DNA of 64,000 nucleotides from Mycolicibacterium phocaicum (GTDB lineage Bacteria > Actinomycetota > Actinomycetes > Mycobacteriales > Mycobacteriaceae), in NCBI RefSeq assembly GCF_010731115.1, contig NZ_AP022616.1:5270001-5334000 (forward strand). The letters run 5' to 3'. This document shows, in pieces, positions 45,193 to 52,733 of the stretch (positions within the stretch are counted from its first letter, which is position 1; every line of letters starts with the position of its first letter). Position numbers and translations under genes: made by a program. The notes beneath the pieces are model-generated. The model was given only the letters and a program-made list of their open reading frames with translations. It made no database searches and was not told the DNA's origin.

Positions 45193-46849
45193 GCAGATCG
45201 ACTAGATGCCGACCGTCGGATGAACCAACCAGTTCGAGGTTGAGTTTGGCGCGTGCAGCGAGTTGCAGGGGGGTTATGCCTTCTACTAGTGCGGCATGGG
45301 TGATGCGATCAAGACCGGCGCTGACAAGTGGAGCAGCAGTGCGTAGCGCTGTGCTCAACGCGATGGAATTGGTTGTCCCACCGTGCATCAGGATGTTTCG
45401 CTGTCGGTAGAAGCGGCGCAGGGCAGTTCGCATGTGTGCGTTGACATCTTCAAGCGTGGGCCTGGGATTGGCGATTAGGTGGGCCATGCGGCTCTCAGAC
45501 GCTCTGTCCGTCGCTTTCTTTAGTGAAAGCTTGCGGCCTGACCGAATTGCTTCGGCAGTTATGCGGGCCCGCTCACTGTTCACTTCGTTGGTCTTTAGTT
45601 CCAAGCTCAGCCGGTCTGGGACTGGCGGGGTATGCCGCCTGGACAGGGTGGTCAGTTCGCCTCGGGGCCAGGACGCCGCCACCAGCGCCGCCATTCGGTC
45701 GACGGCGACTACGCCACGACCGTCTCGCGCGTCGTCTGCATCTGGTGTCGTGAGCAACGCTTCAATCGCCGCCCAGCCACCAGAGACAGCGGGGCCGGGG
45801 GGCCCGTAGTTCAGCGGTGCCGCGAGCTCAAGTGCGTCGTCGACTGCAGTTGGTGTGCTGACCTGGTATACCTTGCGCTCTGCCTCGAGAGACAAAACGA
45901 ACGCGGCACGCGATTCCTTGGCGAGTGCGATCGTCTGGATGCGGCCGTCGCCCTTCACCCAAACGTCGCCTGACGGCTGCGGACCTCTTCGTCCGATCCT
46001 GCGTCCATGATTGCTTCTGGCTTTGAGGCGATCGATCGTATTGATGACTTGTTCAGCCGCCGCGAAACCGTCCTTGGCGCAGACTGAGTAGCGAAATCCG
46101 CCATTCAAACGCAGACCGTCAACTAAGGCCGATGCTGGCTCTAGCCAATCGCGCATCTGGCCGACAGACATCCAGTTGTCAATCGGCACAGCAAGTTCTT
46201 TGTACTTGGGCAGCGACGCGAATGGAACAACGACGTCGTATGTGCGGGCTGTCCCATTGGCGAGTTCCTGTGCGCTGTCGAATAAATCGGCGAGCGTGGC
46301 TCCGTTGGAGCTGCGAAGAGCTCCGACCCATGTCCTGAGGTAGCGCATGCTGTATCCGCAGTCAAGCAAGTGCGAAGCGATTGCGCGGGCGCAACGCTCC
46401 GGTGACGCCGGGGTCGTGGCTTCGACGGCACGTTCCCAACCTGACATGTAGTCGCGATTAACGAATGCGATGAGTTCGGACAGGTGCCGATAGTGACGGC
46501 TCCCGTGTGGCACGTTGCTTCTGAGCACCTTGGTGAGTTGAGTGCGAACCTCGCGCTCCCCGACGCCTCGATCTCTTCCGGCGAGGCGCTCGGCATCCTT
46601 TGCTAGCCATGCGACGGTTCCTGTGGAGAGCACGCCATTCGCGCACCAATCGGCAGCTTCCAGCAACTCTCTTAGAGTTAGGACCGTGCCCGCGTCCCAG
46701 AGGCGTCTTTGCCACGGGGTCATCTCGCTGAAGAAGTCGCTGAGCCTTGCGACGATGTGCTCAGCGTATGAAGAGCCAACTAGGGGGCTCGCTAGATGAC
46801 AGCCTGACGGATTGCTCACCGGCACATCTTCGCGTACAGTCGCTATCAC
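45182..46849 (-). CDS. HEPN-motif protein, candidate RNase effector (up to 555 aa)
   Basis: A large soluble protein. The C-terminal quarter has the HEPN pattern: an early helix with GGWAAIEALL, and RNILMH (Arg484-N-I-L-M-His489), the RX4H motif of HEPN ribonucleases, followed by a hydrophobic helix. ApeA-like and other abortive-infection proteins carry such domains. The N-terminal 300 residues are unknown. The start is uncertain (46849, or ATG 46723). It is in one operon with the unknown gene downstream and lies near the bil operon, suggesting a defence role. This is inference. Confidence 0.6.
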   Translation of the reverse strand: MIATVREDVPVSNPSGCHLASPLVGSSYAEHIVARLSDFFSEMTPWQRRLWDAGTVLTLRELLEAADWCANGVLSTGTVAWLAKDAERLAGRDRGVGEREVRTQLTKVLRSNVPHGSRHYRHLSELIAFVNRDYMSGWERAVEATTPASPERCARAIASHLLDCGYSMRYLRTWVGALRSSNGATLADLFDSAQELANGTARTYDVVVPFASLPKYKELAVPIDNWMSVGQMRDWLEPASALVDGLRLNGGFRYSVCAKDGFAAAEQVINTIDRLKARSNHGRRIGRRGPQPSGDVWVKGDGRIQTIALAKESRAAFVLSLEAERKVYQVSTPTAVDDALELAAPLNYGPPGPAVSGGWAAIEALLTTPDADDARDGRGVVAVDRMAALVAASWPRGELTTLSRRHTPPVPDRLSLELKTNEVNSERARITAEAIRSGRKLSLKKATDRASESRMAHLIANPRPTLEDVNAHMRTALRRFYRQRNILMHGGTTNSIALSTALRTAAPLVSAGLDRITHAALVEGITPLQLAARAKLNLELVGSSDGRHLVDLLEP

Positions 46850-46911
46850 GCAAGCAGCGTGGAGACTAGAGACCGGGAACCGCCTCGACAGAGGCCGTTC
46901 CCGGTTTTTTC
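46813..46911 (+). ncRNA. Candidate short plus-strand RNA with promoter and terminator
   Basis: TTGCTC (46813-46818), a 17-base spacer and TACAGT (46836-46841) resemble a sigma-70-type promoter. About 30 bases later a stem ACCGGGAAC/GTTCCCGGT (46873-46881 with 46898-46906) with an inner GCCTC/GAGGC stem is followed by six T. Both flanking genes are on the minus strand, so a plus-strand terminator here needs another transcript. Predicted length about 60 nt. Confidence 0.45.
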
Positions 46912-46957
46912 ATGAGAACCGCTGGTCAGTCGGCGATGACGAGTTGACCTCGCGGAA

Positions 46958-48088
46958 CTATCCCAATTCTTCGGTGGCGATCATCTCCAGCTTGGTGACA
47001 TCCGCGTCGGTGATCTTGCCCCGAAGCGAGCTCGTCAGCTTCCAATCCTTGGTCTGGTTGGCGAAGTTCCCTGCGACCACGGATACCCCGACGCCGAGTT
47101 GTGCGGCTAGCAGCAGGAGTTCTTGTCGGTTGGTAGCGCGGGCAATGCGTTCCCGCGCATCACCTGGAAACAGGGTGTCGGCGGCAAACGCATCCGCTTC
47201 CGTTTCGGCGGGGTCTTGGCTTGCTTTCTCGCGATCGATGTCGAGGAAAGTTGTGCGACGTGGGTGCTTAATGATGTGGCCCAGTTCGTGCGCGAGGTTG
47301 AACCAGAAGATGTCTGGTTTGCGATGACGTTCAGTGATGCCGATAACAGGGCGATCGGCATCAAGCCACCATGTCGCAGCGTTCATCCTGGTACCCGGCA
47401 CTTCTCGCACGAACGTGAGGACGACGCCCGCGCGTATCAAGGCGGTGCGCGCAGCAAGGAACCCGTCCGTAATCGGCATGGCGGTCATCGCAGGCAGAGT
47501 GCGCGAGACCTTGCGTAGCTCTCGTAGGCTTAACGGTGCAATGTCGCCGTGTTGTTCTGCTGACTGTTCGACGAGCCGAAGCCACAGCGCAGTGTTATTT
47601 AGGTCGACAGTAAACGCTTGACTACGACGGAACGAAACGCGCCGGCGAATCCAGTTGTGTTCGAATGCATCCGGCGACGCTACTTGAAAGAATTTGAGAA
47701 TCTTGTCAACGGTCGTCGCGTCGTCATCGCCGTCCGAAATGATCTCGTTCCGACGCATGGTCGCCATGTCGAACTGCCGAGCCCATGTAATATGCTCTTG
47801 GAGAGCAAGTTTCGACTTCCGAGTGCTTTCAAACGCCTGATACTCGGCGTCCGCCCGCGTCCAAAATGCTGCTGCGACACCTAAGGTCCGTTCGAAGCGG
47901 ACGGCTACGTCGCCGGTAATCCCAATTGAACCGTTGACGATCTGGTTGACGTGTTTCGGCGAGAGGCTCGCGCGCTCGGCCAAGTCGGACTGTCGCCATT
48001 TCCTCGCCGCGAGAATCTCCCTGAGGATCTCGCCGGGGTGTATTGACCACGCGGGGACGAACTCCGCGGGAGTGCGTGTCGCAGTCAT
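46958..48088 (-). CDS. XRE-family HTH + ImmA/IrrE metallopeptidase fusion (376 aa)
   Basis: The N-terminal HigA-like helix-turn-helix (HPGEILREILAARKWRQSDLAERASLSPKHVNQIV, residues 17-51) is followed by a linker and an IrrE/ImmA peptidase domain with the zinc motif HELGH at residues 267-271 and a downstream acidic ETEADAFAADTLFP. Proteins of this kind are antitoxins, repressors or stress proteases; RosmerTA-type defence pairs also use them. It overlaps the 126-aa gene by ATGA, so the two form a likely pair. It diverges from the ubiquitin-like operon and may control it. Confidence 0.85.
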   Translation of the reverse strand: MTATRTPAEFVPAWSIHPGEILREILAARKWRQSDLAERASLSPKHVNQIVNGSIGITGDVAVRFERTLGVAAAFWTRADAEYQAFESTRKSKLALQEHITWARQFDMATMRRNEIISDGDDDATTVDKILKFFQVASPDAFEHNWIRRRVSFRRSQAFTVDLNNTALWLRLVEQSAEQHGDIAPLSLRELRKVSRTLPAMTAMPITDGFLAARTALIRAGVVLTFVREVPGTRMNAATWWLDADRPVIGITERHRKPDIFWFNLAHELGHIIKHPRRTTFLDIDREKASQDPAETEADAFAADTLFPGDARERIARATNRQELLLLAAQLGVGVSVVAGNFANQTKDWKLTSSLRGKITDADVTKLEMIATEELG

Positions 48089-48465
48089 CCAATCTTCCTG
48101 ATCGCAGAACGGCCATCTACCGCTACATCGTGCAGTTCGAGCATCGTGACCTCCTCTGGTCGCGTGTGCGGCGCGGTTACCGGTTCCTTCGTCTTGCGAT
48201 TCAGGGCCATTGCGGTCAGCGCGGCACTTCGATGCGTGAGGCCGATTAGCGATGAGTTGGTGTCAGTGCCTACCGGGATCATTGCCACTAGTCCGACGGC
48301 CAAAGCGTCACGCACTGAGGGCTCCGCCATGCGGAGGATGTGCAGAAGCATCATCACTTCACGTTCGCTACCTGGCCATGTCTGCGTCAAATGGGCGGGC
48401 GACATCAGTAGGGCTGCCAAATCCCCGTCGGGGACGGTCATGAGCACCCTCGCATTATCCCTCAT
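48085..48465 (-). CDS. Unknown small protein paired with the XRE-ImmA/IrrE gene (126 aa)
   Basis: Mostly helical; LLHILRMAEPSVRDALAVGLVAMIPV is the hydrophobic core. An alternative ATG at 48441 gives 118 residues. Its stop overlaps the start of the XRE-peptidase gene. Its position suits a toxin, a target protein or a co-regulator. I recognise no family. The divergent bilA ORF begins 78 bases away. Confidence 0.55.
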   Translation of the reverse strand: MRDNARVLMTVPDGDLAALLMSPAHLTQTWPGSEREVMMLLHILRMAEPSVRDALAVGLVAMIPVGTDTNSSLIGLTHRSAALTAMALNRKTKEPVTAPHTRPEEVTMLELHDVAVDGRSAIRKIG

Positions 48466-48542
48466 TCGGGGAAGGGTTACAACCGATCCAAGCCTGTAAT
48501 GGCCAAAACATCTTTACCATTGACGCGATAAAATGGCGGTGT
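48466..48542. promoter_or_regulatory. Divergent promoter region of the bil operon and the XRE-peptidase operon
   Basis: Seventy-seven AT-richer bases separate the two operons. TAAAAT at 48531 is a possible -10 toward bilA. A shared operator for the XRE protein would be expected here; no perfect dyad is evident. Confidence 0.45.
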
Positions 48543-49070
48543 ATGGTTGAGCTATTGATTGCTCTGATGAACGCCAATCGACCAAGTGTCGGGGAAGTAG
48601 GACAACTACCCATGCGGATTCATACGTATGCCGGCGGTGGCGACGTGCAGACTCATCCCGATGTAGCGCCTGGAGCGCCGTTGCGGGAGTGCATCGTCGT
48701 CGAGGTCGATGAGCTCGTCTACCGAGTGGGGGACGAGGCGGCGCTCGACATCGAGCAGACGGTCTTTGCGCTGTTCGGCGAGGAGCCTGGGCATGTGATC
48801 CGGCATCACTGCCGAGAGATCGCCGTCACGGTTAGCTACGCCGGGCAGGACCAGAAATTTAGCGTCCACCCTGCCGAACACGTCAAGCGGTTGCAGAAGC
48901 GGGCGGCGAAGGCGTTTCAGCTGGATGCTGCGACGTCAGCGGACCTTGCTATGCGGCTGCCAGGCGCGACCACTGATCTGGTGGCCTCGTATCCGATTGG
49001 CGCCTACGTCCCGCGGGGCACGTGTGCCGTCACCGTCGACCTGATTCACGTGACGCGTCCTCAAGGCTGA
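48543..49070 (+). CDS. bilA: Bacterial ubiquitin-like protein, BilA-type (up to 175 aa)
   Basis: The C-terminal half reads as a beta-grasp Ubl: KFSVHPAEHVKRLQKRAAKAF, LPGATTDLV, SYPIGAYVPRGTC and AVTVDLIHVTR; the N-terminal half (CIVVEVDELVYRVG and a second strand set) is plausibly another. It ends in Gly with no extension (VTRPQG), so the C-terminus could be adenylated directly. ATG 48543, 48567 and 48612 are possible starts. It is the first gene of an Ubl-E2-JAMM-E1 operon, the bilABCD order. In Bil systems the Ubl is conjugated to phage tail proteins. Identification rests on pattern plus gene context. Confidence 0.8.
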   Translation: MVELLIALMNANRPSVGEVGQLPMRIHTYAGGGDVQTHPDVAPGAPLRECIVVEVDELVYRVGDEAALDIEQTVFALFGEEPGHVIRHHCREIAVTVSYAGQDQKFSVHPAEHVKRLQKRAAKAFQLDAATSADLAMRLPGATTDLVASYPIGAYVPRGTCAVTVDLIHVTRPQG

Positions 49071-49075
49071 TCGGG

Positions 49076-49558
49076 ATGGTATGCCCCGGTGCCGACCCCG
49101 CGAAGACGCGGTTGGAACGTGATCTTGCGCGTGGTGACGTTGAATGTGGAGTCGAAGCCGGCATGTGGCGAGTGGTCTCCCTGCGGTGGCCGGAGCTGAT
49201 CGTTGCGATCACCGCAGGGGACGGCAACGAGGTGGCGATGCGGCTGCTGGTCGACGACTATCCCGTGCAAGCGCCGGCGGGCGAGCCGTGGAGCATCGCG
49301 GACGGGGGGCCACTGCCTCAGGCGCGGTGGCCCACTAGTCCGCTGGACGTCGCGACATTCCGGAAGGACTGGTCGCCGTCGAACGGTAACGCGCCGTACG
49401 TTGCTTGTGACCGGACATGCCTTCGTACCCACCCGGATTGGGCGACGGCGCACCCTGATCGAGCGTGGAATCCCGGCCGCACTATCGCGTTTTATCTACA
49501 AGAGATGCACCGCGAACTCCAATGCGCGTCGGTTCCTCAGCTGGATACGGTGCAATGA
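49076..49558 (+). CDS. bilB: E2-like ubiquitin-conjugating protein, BilB-type (160 aa)
   Basis: ATG 49076, 5 bases after bilA. The N-terminal strands (WRVVSLRWPELIVAITAG, MRLLVDDYPVQAPA) suit a UBC fold. The active-site region is YVACDRTCLRTHPDW, with Cys111 the likely thioester cysteine and Cys115 the alternative, then a C-terminal helix (TIAFYLQEMHREL). Such short E2s lack classical HPN but keep Cys and His. The next gene overlaps by ATGA. Function inferred from motif and operon. Confidence 0.78.
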   Translation: MVCPGADPAKTRLERDLARGDVECGVEAGMWRVVSLRWPELIVAITAGDGNEVAMRLLVDDYPVQAPAGEPWSIADGGPLPQARWPTSPLDVATFRKDWSPSNGNAPYVACDRTCLRTHPDWATAHPDRAWNPGRTIAFYLQEMHRELQCASVPQLDTVQ

Positions 49559-50148
49559 CGGACACCAATCGGCGACTGCAGATCACCAAGCGGCAATTCG
49601 ACGACCTCATGACGGAGTTGGCTCGCCGCGGCCGAGGTCACCGTGAATCGGGCGCGTTCTTGCTTGCCCGGCGTGTATCGGCAAGCGCATCGGCCGAGGA
49701 CGGCCCCTTAGACGTCGTGGCCATCGCGTACTACGACGACCTTGATCCGGACTGCCTGACCGGCGCGATCGCGTTCAGCGGCTCAGGGTATGCGGTCCTG
49801 AACGCGCGTTGCCGTGCCGATGACCTACGCGTCGTCGGTGACATTCATACGCACCCATCAACATGGGTGCAGCAGAGCGCGATTGACGCCGCGCACCCGA
49901 TGGTGGCGAAATCTGGCCATGTCGCGTTGATTGCACCGAACTACGGCCGAGGTCGGATTGCGTTGGAAGACATCGGTGCCCACGTATTCGAAGGTCCCGG
50001 ATGGACATCATTTTTCGGTGATCAAGTATCCACCGTTGTTTCCGTCACTGGATTGACTGCTACTGCTTGGTTCGCCATTTGGGTGCGTACCGCCGTGGAT
50101 CGAGTCCGGGTTGCGCTGACAAGGAGGGGGTCGAACCGGCATGCTTGA
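49555..50148 (+). CDS. bilC: JAB/JAMM-domain deubiquitinase-like peptidase, BilC-type (197 aa)
   Basis: A complete JAMM metalloprotease motif is visible: Glu31 (ESGAFLL), then His98-x-His100-x7-Ser108-x2-Asp111 in DIHTHPSTWVQQSAID. It should process the Ubl or remove it from targets. A hydrophobic stretch near the C-terminus (VSVTGLTATAWFAIWV) is an extra feature. The start overlaps bilB and the end overlaps bilD, so all three are translationally coupled. Confidence 0.9.
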   Translation: MTDTNRRLQITKRQFDDLMTELARRGRGHRESGAFLLARRVSASASAEDGPLDVVAIAYYDDLDPDCLTGAIAFSGSGYAVLNARCRADDLRVVGDIHTHPSTWVQQSAIDAAHPMVAKSGHVALIAPNYGRGRIALEDIGAHVFEGPGWTSFFGDQVSTVVSVTGLTATAWFAIWVRTAVDRVRVALTRRGSNRHA

Positions 50149-51550
50149 TGCTGACCAAATTGACCGGACCGTACTGCTCGCGGTCCACGATGGGCGGGCG
50201 GCCACGCTTGAGGAAGCTCAAGCTGCGCACGAAGCGACTGGCATCATCGTCGTCGCTGACGACCACGTTTGTCATTCAGTGTGCGGACAAGCCGCACTCC
50301 TGACCGCCGTAGCCACCGCGGTGCGCGCATTCGGAAACGTGCGAGTTGTCGCCGAGGGTCCCGAGGCAGCACTCCTTGCCGGGATAGGGCGAGGATCGAC
50401 GGTCGAATCATTTGTGGAAGCGGAGGGGGCGCAAGTGATTTCGCCCCTCGATGCGAGCATCGATGCTGAGAAGTGGCCGGTTCTCCTCCTCGGGCCGACT
50501 GCAGTTGCTCCCGAATCGAAGGCCGGTACGGCGCCGGTCCTCAGGGCAAAATGGGGAACGTGGATCGCAGCTGTCGAACCCGCATCCCCGCCTGCGAAAT
50601 CAAGGTACGCACAGGACTGCGGCGCCGTTCTGGCGCCCATCGCAGCCGCCGCGCTAGGCATCAGCGAGGTGTTCCAATCGCAACTGGCTCGCCCAGGTAA
50701 CGACGCTGGCTACCGAACTGTCACTCTAAATCTTTGGAATCCGGGGGCATTCGATGATGGCCCGCCGCTTCGTTATGCACCTGCACAGTGGTGGTTAGTG
50801 GGGCTCGGGCACCTCGGCCAGGCTTACGGGTGGGTGCTCAGTTGGCTGAACTACGCCGATCCAACCCAAGTGCAGGTAGTCCTACAAGACACAGACAAGA
50901 CGGCGATTGCCAACCGCAGCACCGGAGTCCTTACCCCAGCTGCCTCACACGACCTCATGAAGACCAGGCTGGTTGCCGCCGCACTCGACTCAATTGGTTA
51001 TGACACCCGGATTGTCGAACGCAGCCTCGACGACAATCTGAAGATCTCGGCCGCCGATGTCCATGTCGCCCTCATCGGTGTCGATAATCTCCCAGCGCGC
51101 CGGGCGATCTCAAATGTAGGTTGGAAGCTCGCGATCGACACTGGATTAGGTGCCGGCGCCACCGACTTCTGCTCGATCCTTCTACGACGATTCCCCAGCA
51201 ATACTTCGAGCACGCAAGTCGTCGGTTGGACTGATCCCGTCGTGGGTGGAGCCCCTGTACCCGATACACCAGCGTTCGCCGACCTCAGCGAGCGCATGGA
51301 CAGGTGCGGGCTGGTCGTGCTCGCAGGCAAAGCAGTCGGAGCATCGTTCGTCGGCATCGTGGCCGCTACGCTTGCTGTGGCCGAAGCGGTGCGAGAGCTT
51401 CATGGCGGACGCGGCACAGATGTCACGAACCTGAACCTGGACAGCGTCGAACTCCATCTCGCGCCTTCAACGGCTGAAGGTGACGTTATTCCATTGCCGC
51501 TCCGGACATTAGGCGACGCGGCGGACAAGTCGGTGGACCTGTCGCAATGA
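50141..51550 (+). CDS. bilD: E1-like ThiF-family adenylyltransferase, BilD-type (469 aa)
   Basis: The C-terminal ThiF/E1 domain carries the ATP motif VGLGHLGQ (residues 220-227), an Arg and Lys further on (Arg259, Lys274) and Asp315. A catalytic-type Cys389 lies in RMDRCGLVVLAGKAVGASFVG. The first 200 residues form a separate alpha/beta region, possibly an inactive Rossmann domain. It would adenylate the BilA glycine and pass it to E2. Last gene of the operon; the frame is complete. Confidence 0.88.
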   Translation: MLDADQIDRTVLLAVHDGRAATLEEAQAAHEATGIIVVADDHVCHSVCGQAALLTAVATAVRAFGNVRVVAEGPEAALLAGIGRGSTVESFVEAEGAQVISPLDASIDAEKWPVLLLGPTAVAPESKAGTAPVLRAKWGTWIAAVEPASPPAKSRYAQDCGAVLAPIAAAALGISEVFQSQLARPGNDAGYRTVTLNLWNPGAFDDGPPLRYAPAQWWLVGLGHLGQAYGWVLSWLNYADPTQVQVVLQDTDKTAIANRSTGVLTPAASHDLMKTRLVAAALDSIGYDTRIVERSLDDNLKISAADVHVALIGVDNLPARRAISNVGWKLAIDTGLGAGATDFCSILLRRFPSNTSSTQVVGWTDPVVGGAPVPDTPAFADLSERMDRCGLVVLAGKAVGASFVGIVAATLAVAEAVRELHGGRGTDVTNLNLDSVELHLAPSTAEGDVIPLPLRTLGDAADKSVDLSQ

Positions 51551-52046
51551 CGGTACGTACACCACGTGTGACGCCAGGGTGCGAACATCCTCGGATCGTG
51601 CCAGGTCCATCGTGGAGCTGATCGGGCGTGTCAATGTCTCTACGGCTGGCGAAGGCGGCCGGTGTCGAAACGCGGATTTATGCACAACCGTACCGTTCTA
51701 GGATTCGCCATCCAGAATGCAAAAACCCGTCCGCCAAACCTGATGCAATCCGACGAAAGTGCAGGTCAGGGCATCGCGATATGCCACGGAGTTCTGCAAC
51801 CTACAGTGGAGTGGTGGAGGGGGTGGGCGCATTTCTCCGTGGCGAATTGCATTACGGAATGTCGAATGATGGCGAATTCGACATTTGGAAATGCAAAGGT
51901 CTGCCCTGCAACAACGACCGGGTGTGGAACCTCGGCACAACTAGTCAACGCCTCAGATTCGACGCCCGCACCGCCATCGATCAGTCTGGCGAATCGCTAT
52001 TCGGTCGGCAGTAACAGCGAACCCGCGTCCGCCCGAAGAACACCGG
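51551..52046. other. Gap between the bil operon and the ankyrin gene, with a long imperfect palindrome
   Basis: Open frames here lack ribosome sites and any family-like sequence, and I accept none. The stretch is less GC-rich than its surroundings. Its main feature is the dyad at 51847-51896. Confidence 0.45.
51847..51896. repeat. Imperfect palindrome downstream of bilD
   Basis: TTGCATT-N4-AATGTCGAAT, an 8-base loop, then ATTCGACATT-N4-AATGCAA: 17 paired bases around a 4-by-4 internal mismatch. No T-run follows. It may be a terminator, a protein site or a recombination site. Confidence 0.6.
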
Positions 52047-52430
52047 CTATCGGCGAGGCCGTTCGAAAACTGTTAAGTAGTCCGATTTTTGAAGACGTTG
52101 CGCCAGTTTCATTGGGCTGGTCCCACTGCCGTTCTCGATCGCGGGATCTGCGTCGTGGTCGATGAGCAGCTCAACGAGTTGGACTGTGCCGTCTTTGCCG
52201 AAGACAGCGCGACTGAGCGGCGTGTTACCCCACTTGTCTTGCGGGTCGACATGGGCGCCGGCTTCGAGGAGTGTTTTTGCGGCGCCGTAGTTCTTGTTGA
52301 TGCAGGCCATGTGCAGTGGGGTGAGGCCGTCGGCGTCGGGCTCGTTGATGTCGAAGCCCTCGTCGAGCATCTGTTGGATGCTGTCCGGGCCGCCCCGGAC
52401 GGCCGCCTGATGCAGGGGGGTGCGAGCCAT
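52047..52430 (-). CDS. Ankyrin-repeat protein, candidate toxin immunity (127 aa)
   Basis: About three ankyrin repeats: ARTPLHQAAVRGG, DGLTPLHMACINKNYGAAKTLLEAGAHV and WGNTPLSRAVFGKDGTVQLVELLIDHDAD. ATG 52430 follows AAGGAGAG. It lies immediately downstream of the lysine-rich end of the toxin gene on the same strand. Ankyrin proteins are known immunity partners of polymorphic toxins, so that is the likely role. Confidence 0.8.
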   Translation of the reverse strand: MARTPLHQAAVRGGPDSIQQMLDEGFDINEPDADGLTPLHMACINKNYGAAKTLLEAGAHVDPQDKWGNTPLSRAVFGKDGTVQLVELLIDHDADPAIENGSGTSPMKLAQRLQKSDYLTVFERPRR

Positions 52431-52511
52431 CACAACTCTCCTTGTCCATCTAGGTTTGTAGCACTCTGACACGTGGCTCCCGCTGCCACCACCCGGCACC
52501 GCCGCGTCCGG

Positions 52512-52733
52512 CTAGTGGTGCTGACTGCTTTTCTTCCTCTTGCGCTTGTTCTTGTTCTTACTGTTCGATTTCCTCTTGCCTGACTTGCCGTTTCCGGTTC
52601 CATCATGACCTTCCGATGAGGACTGCTTGCCGCTGCCTCGGGCGGCCTGATCGGCTGACTGTCGCGCGGCATCACGTTGCCCGTCGGTGCTCTGCCGGAC
52701 GCTCGCCTCTTGGGCCTGACGTTGCTCAGCCGC
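52512..52733 (-). pseudogene. 3' end of the toxin gene, cut off by IS256 copy 2
   Basis: Removing the IS and one target copy joins ...PTGAAE to QRQAQEASVRQ in frame, continuing through a Gln/Ser-rich stretch to a strongly basic Lys/Arg/Asn tail (KSGKRKSNSKNKNKRKRKK) and a stop at 52512. The tail could bind nucleic acid. It has no start of its own. Confidence 0.85.

Noticed and set aside
51628..52165. Protein-coding genes between bilD and the ankyrin gene
   Set aside because: The open frames have no ribosome sites, overlap each other and show Arg/Ser/Pro-biased sequence without family resemblance.
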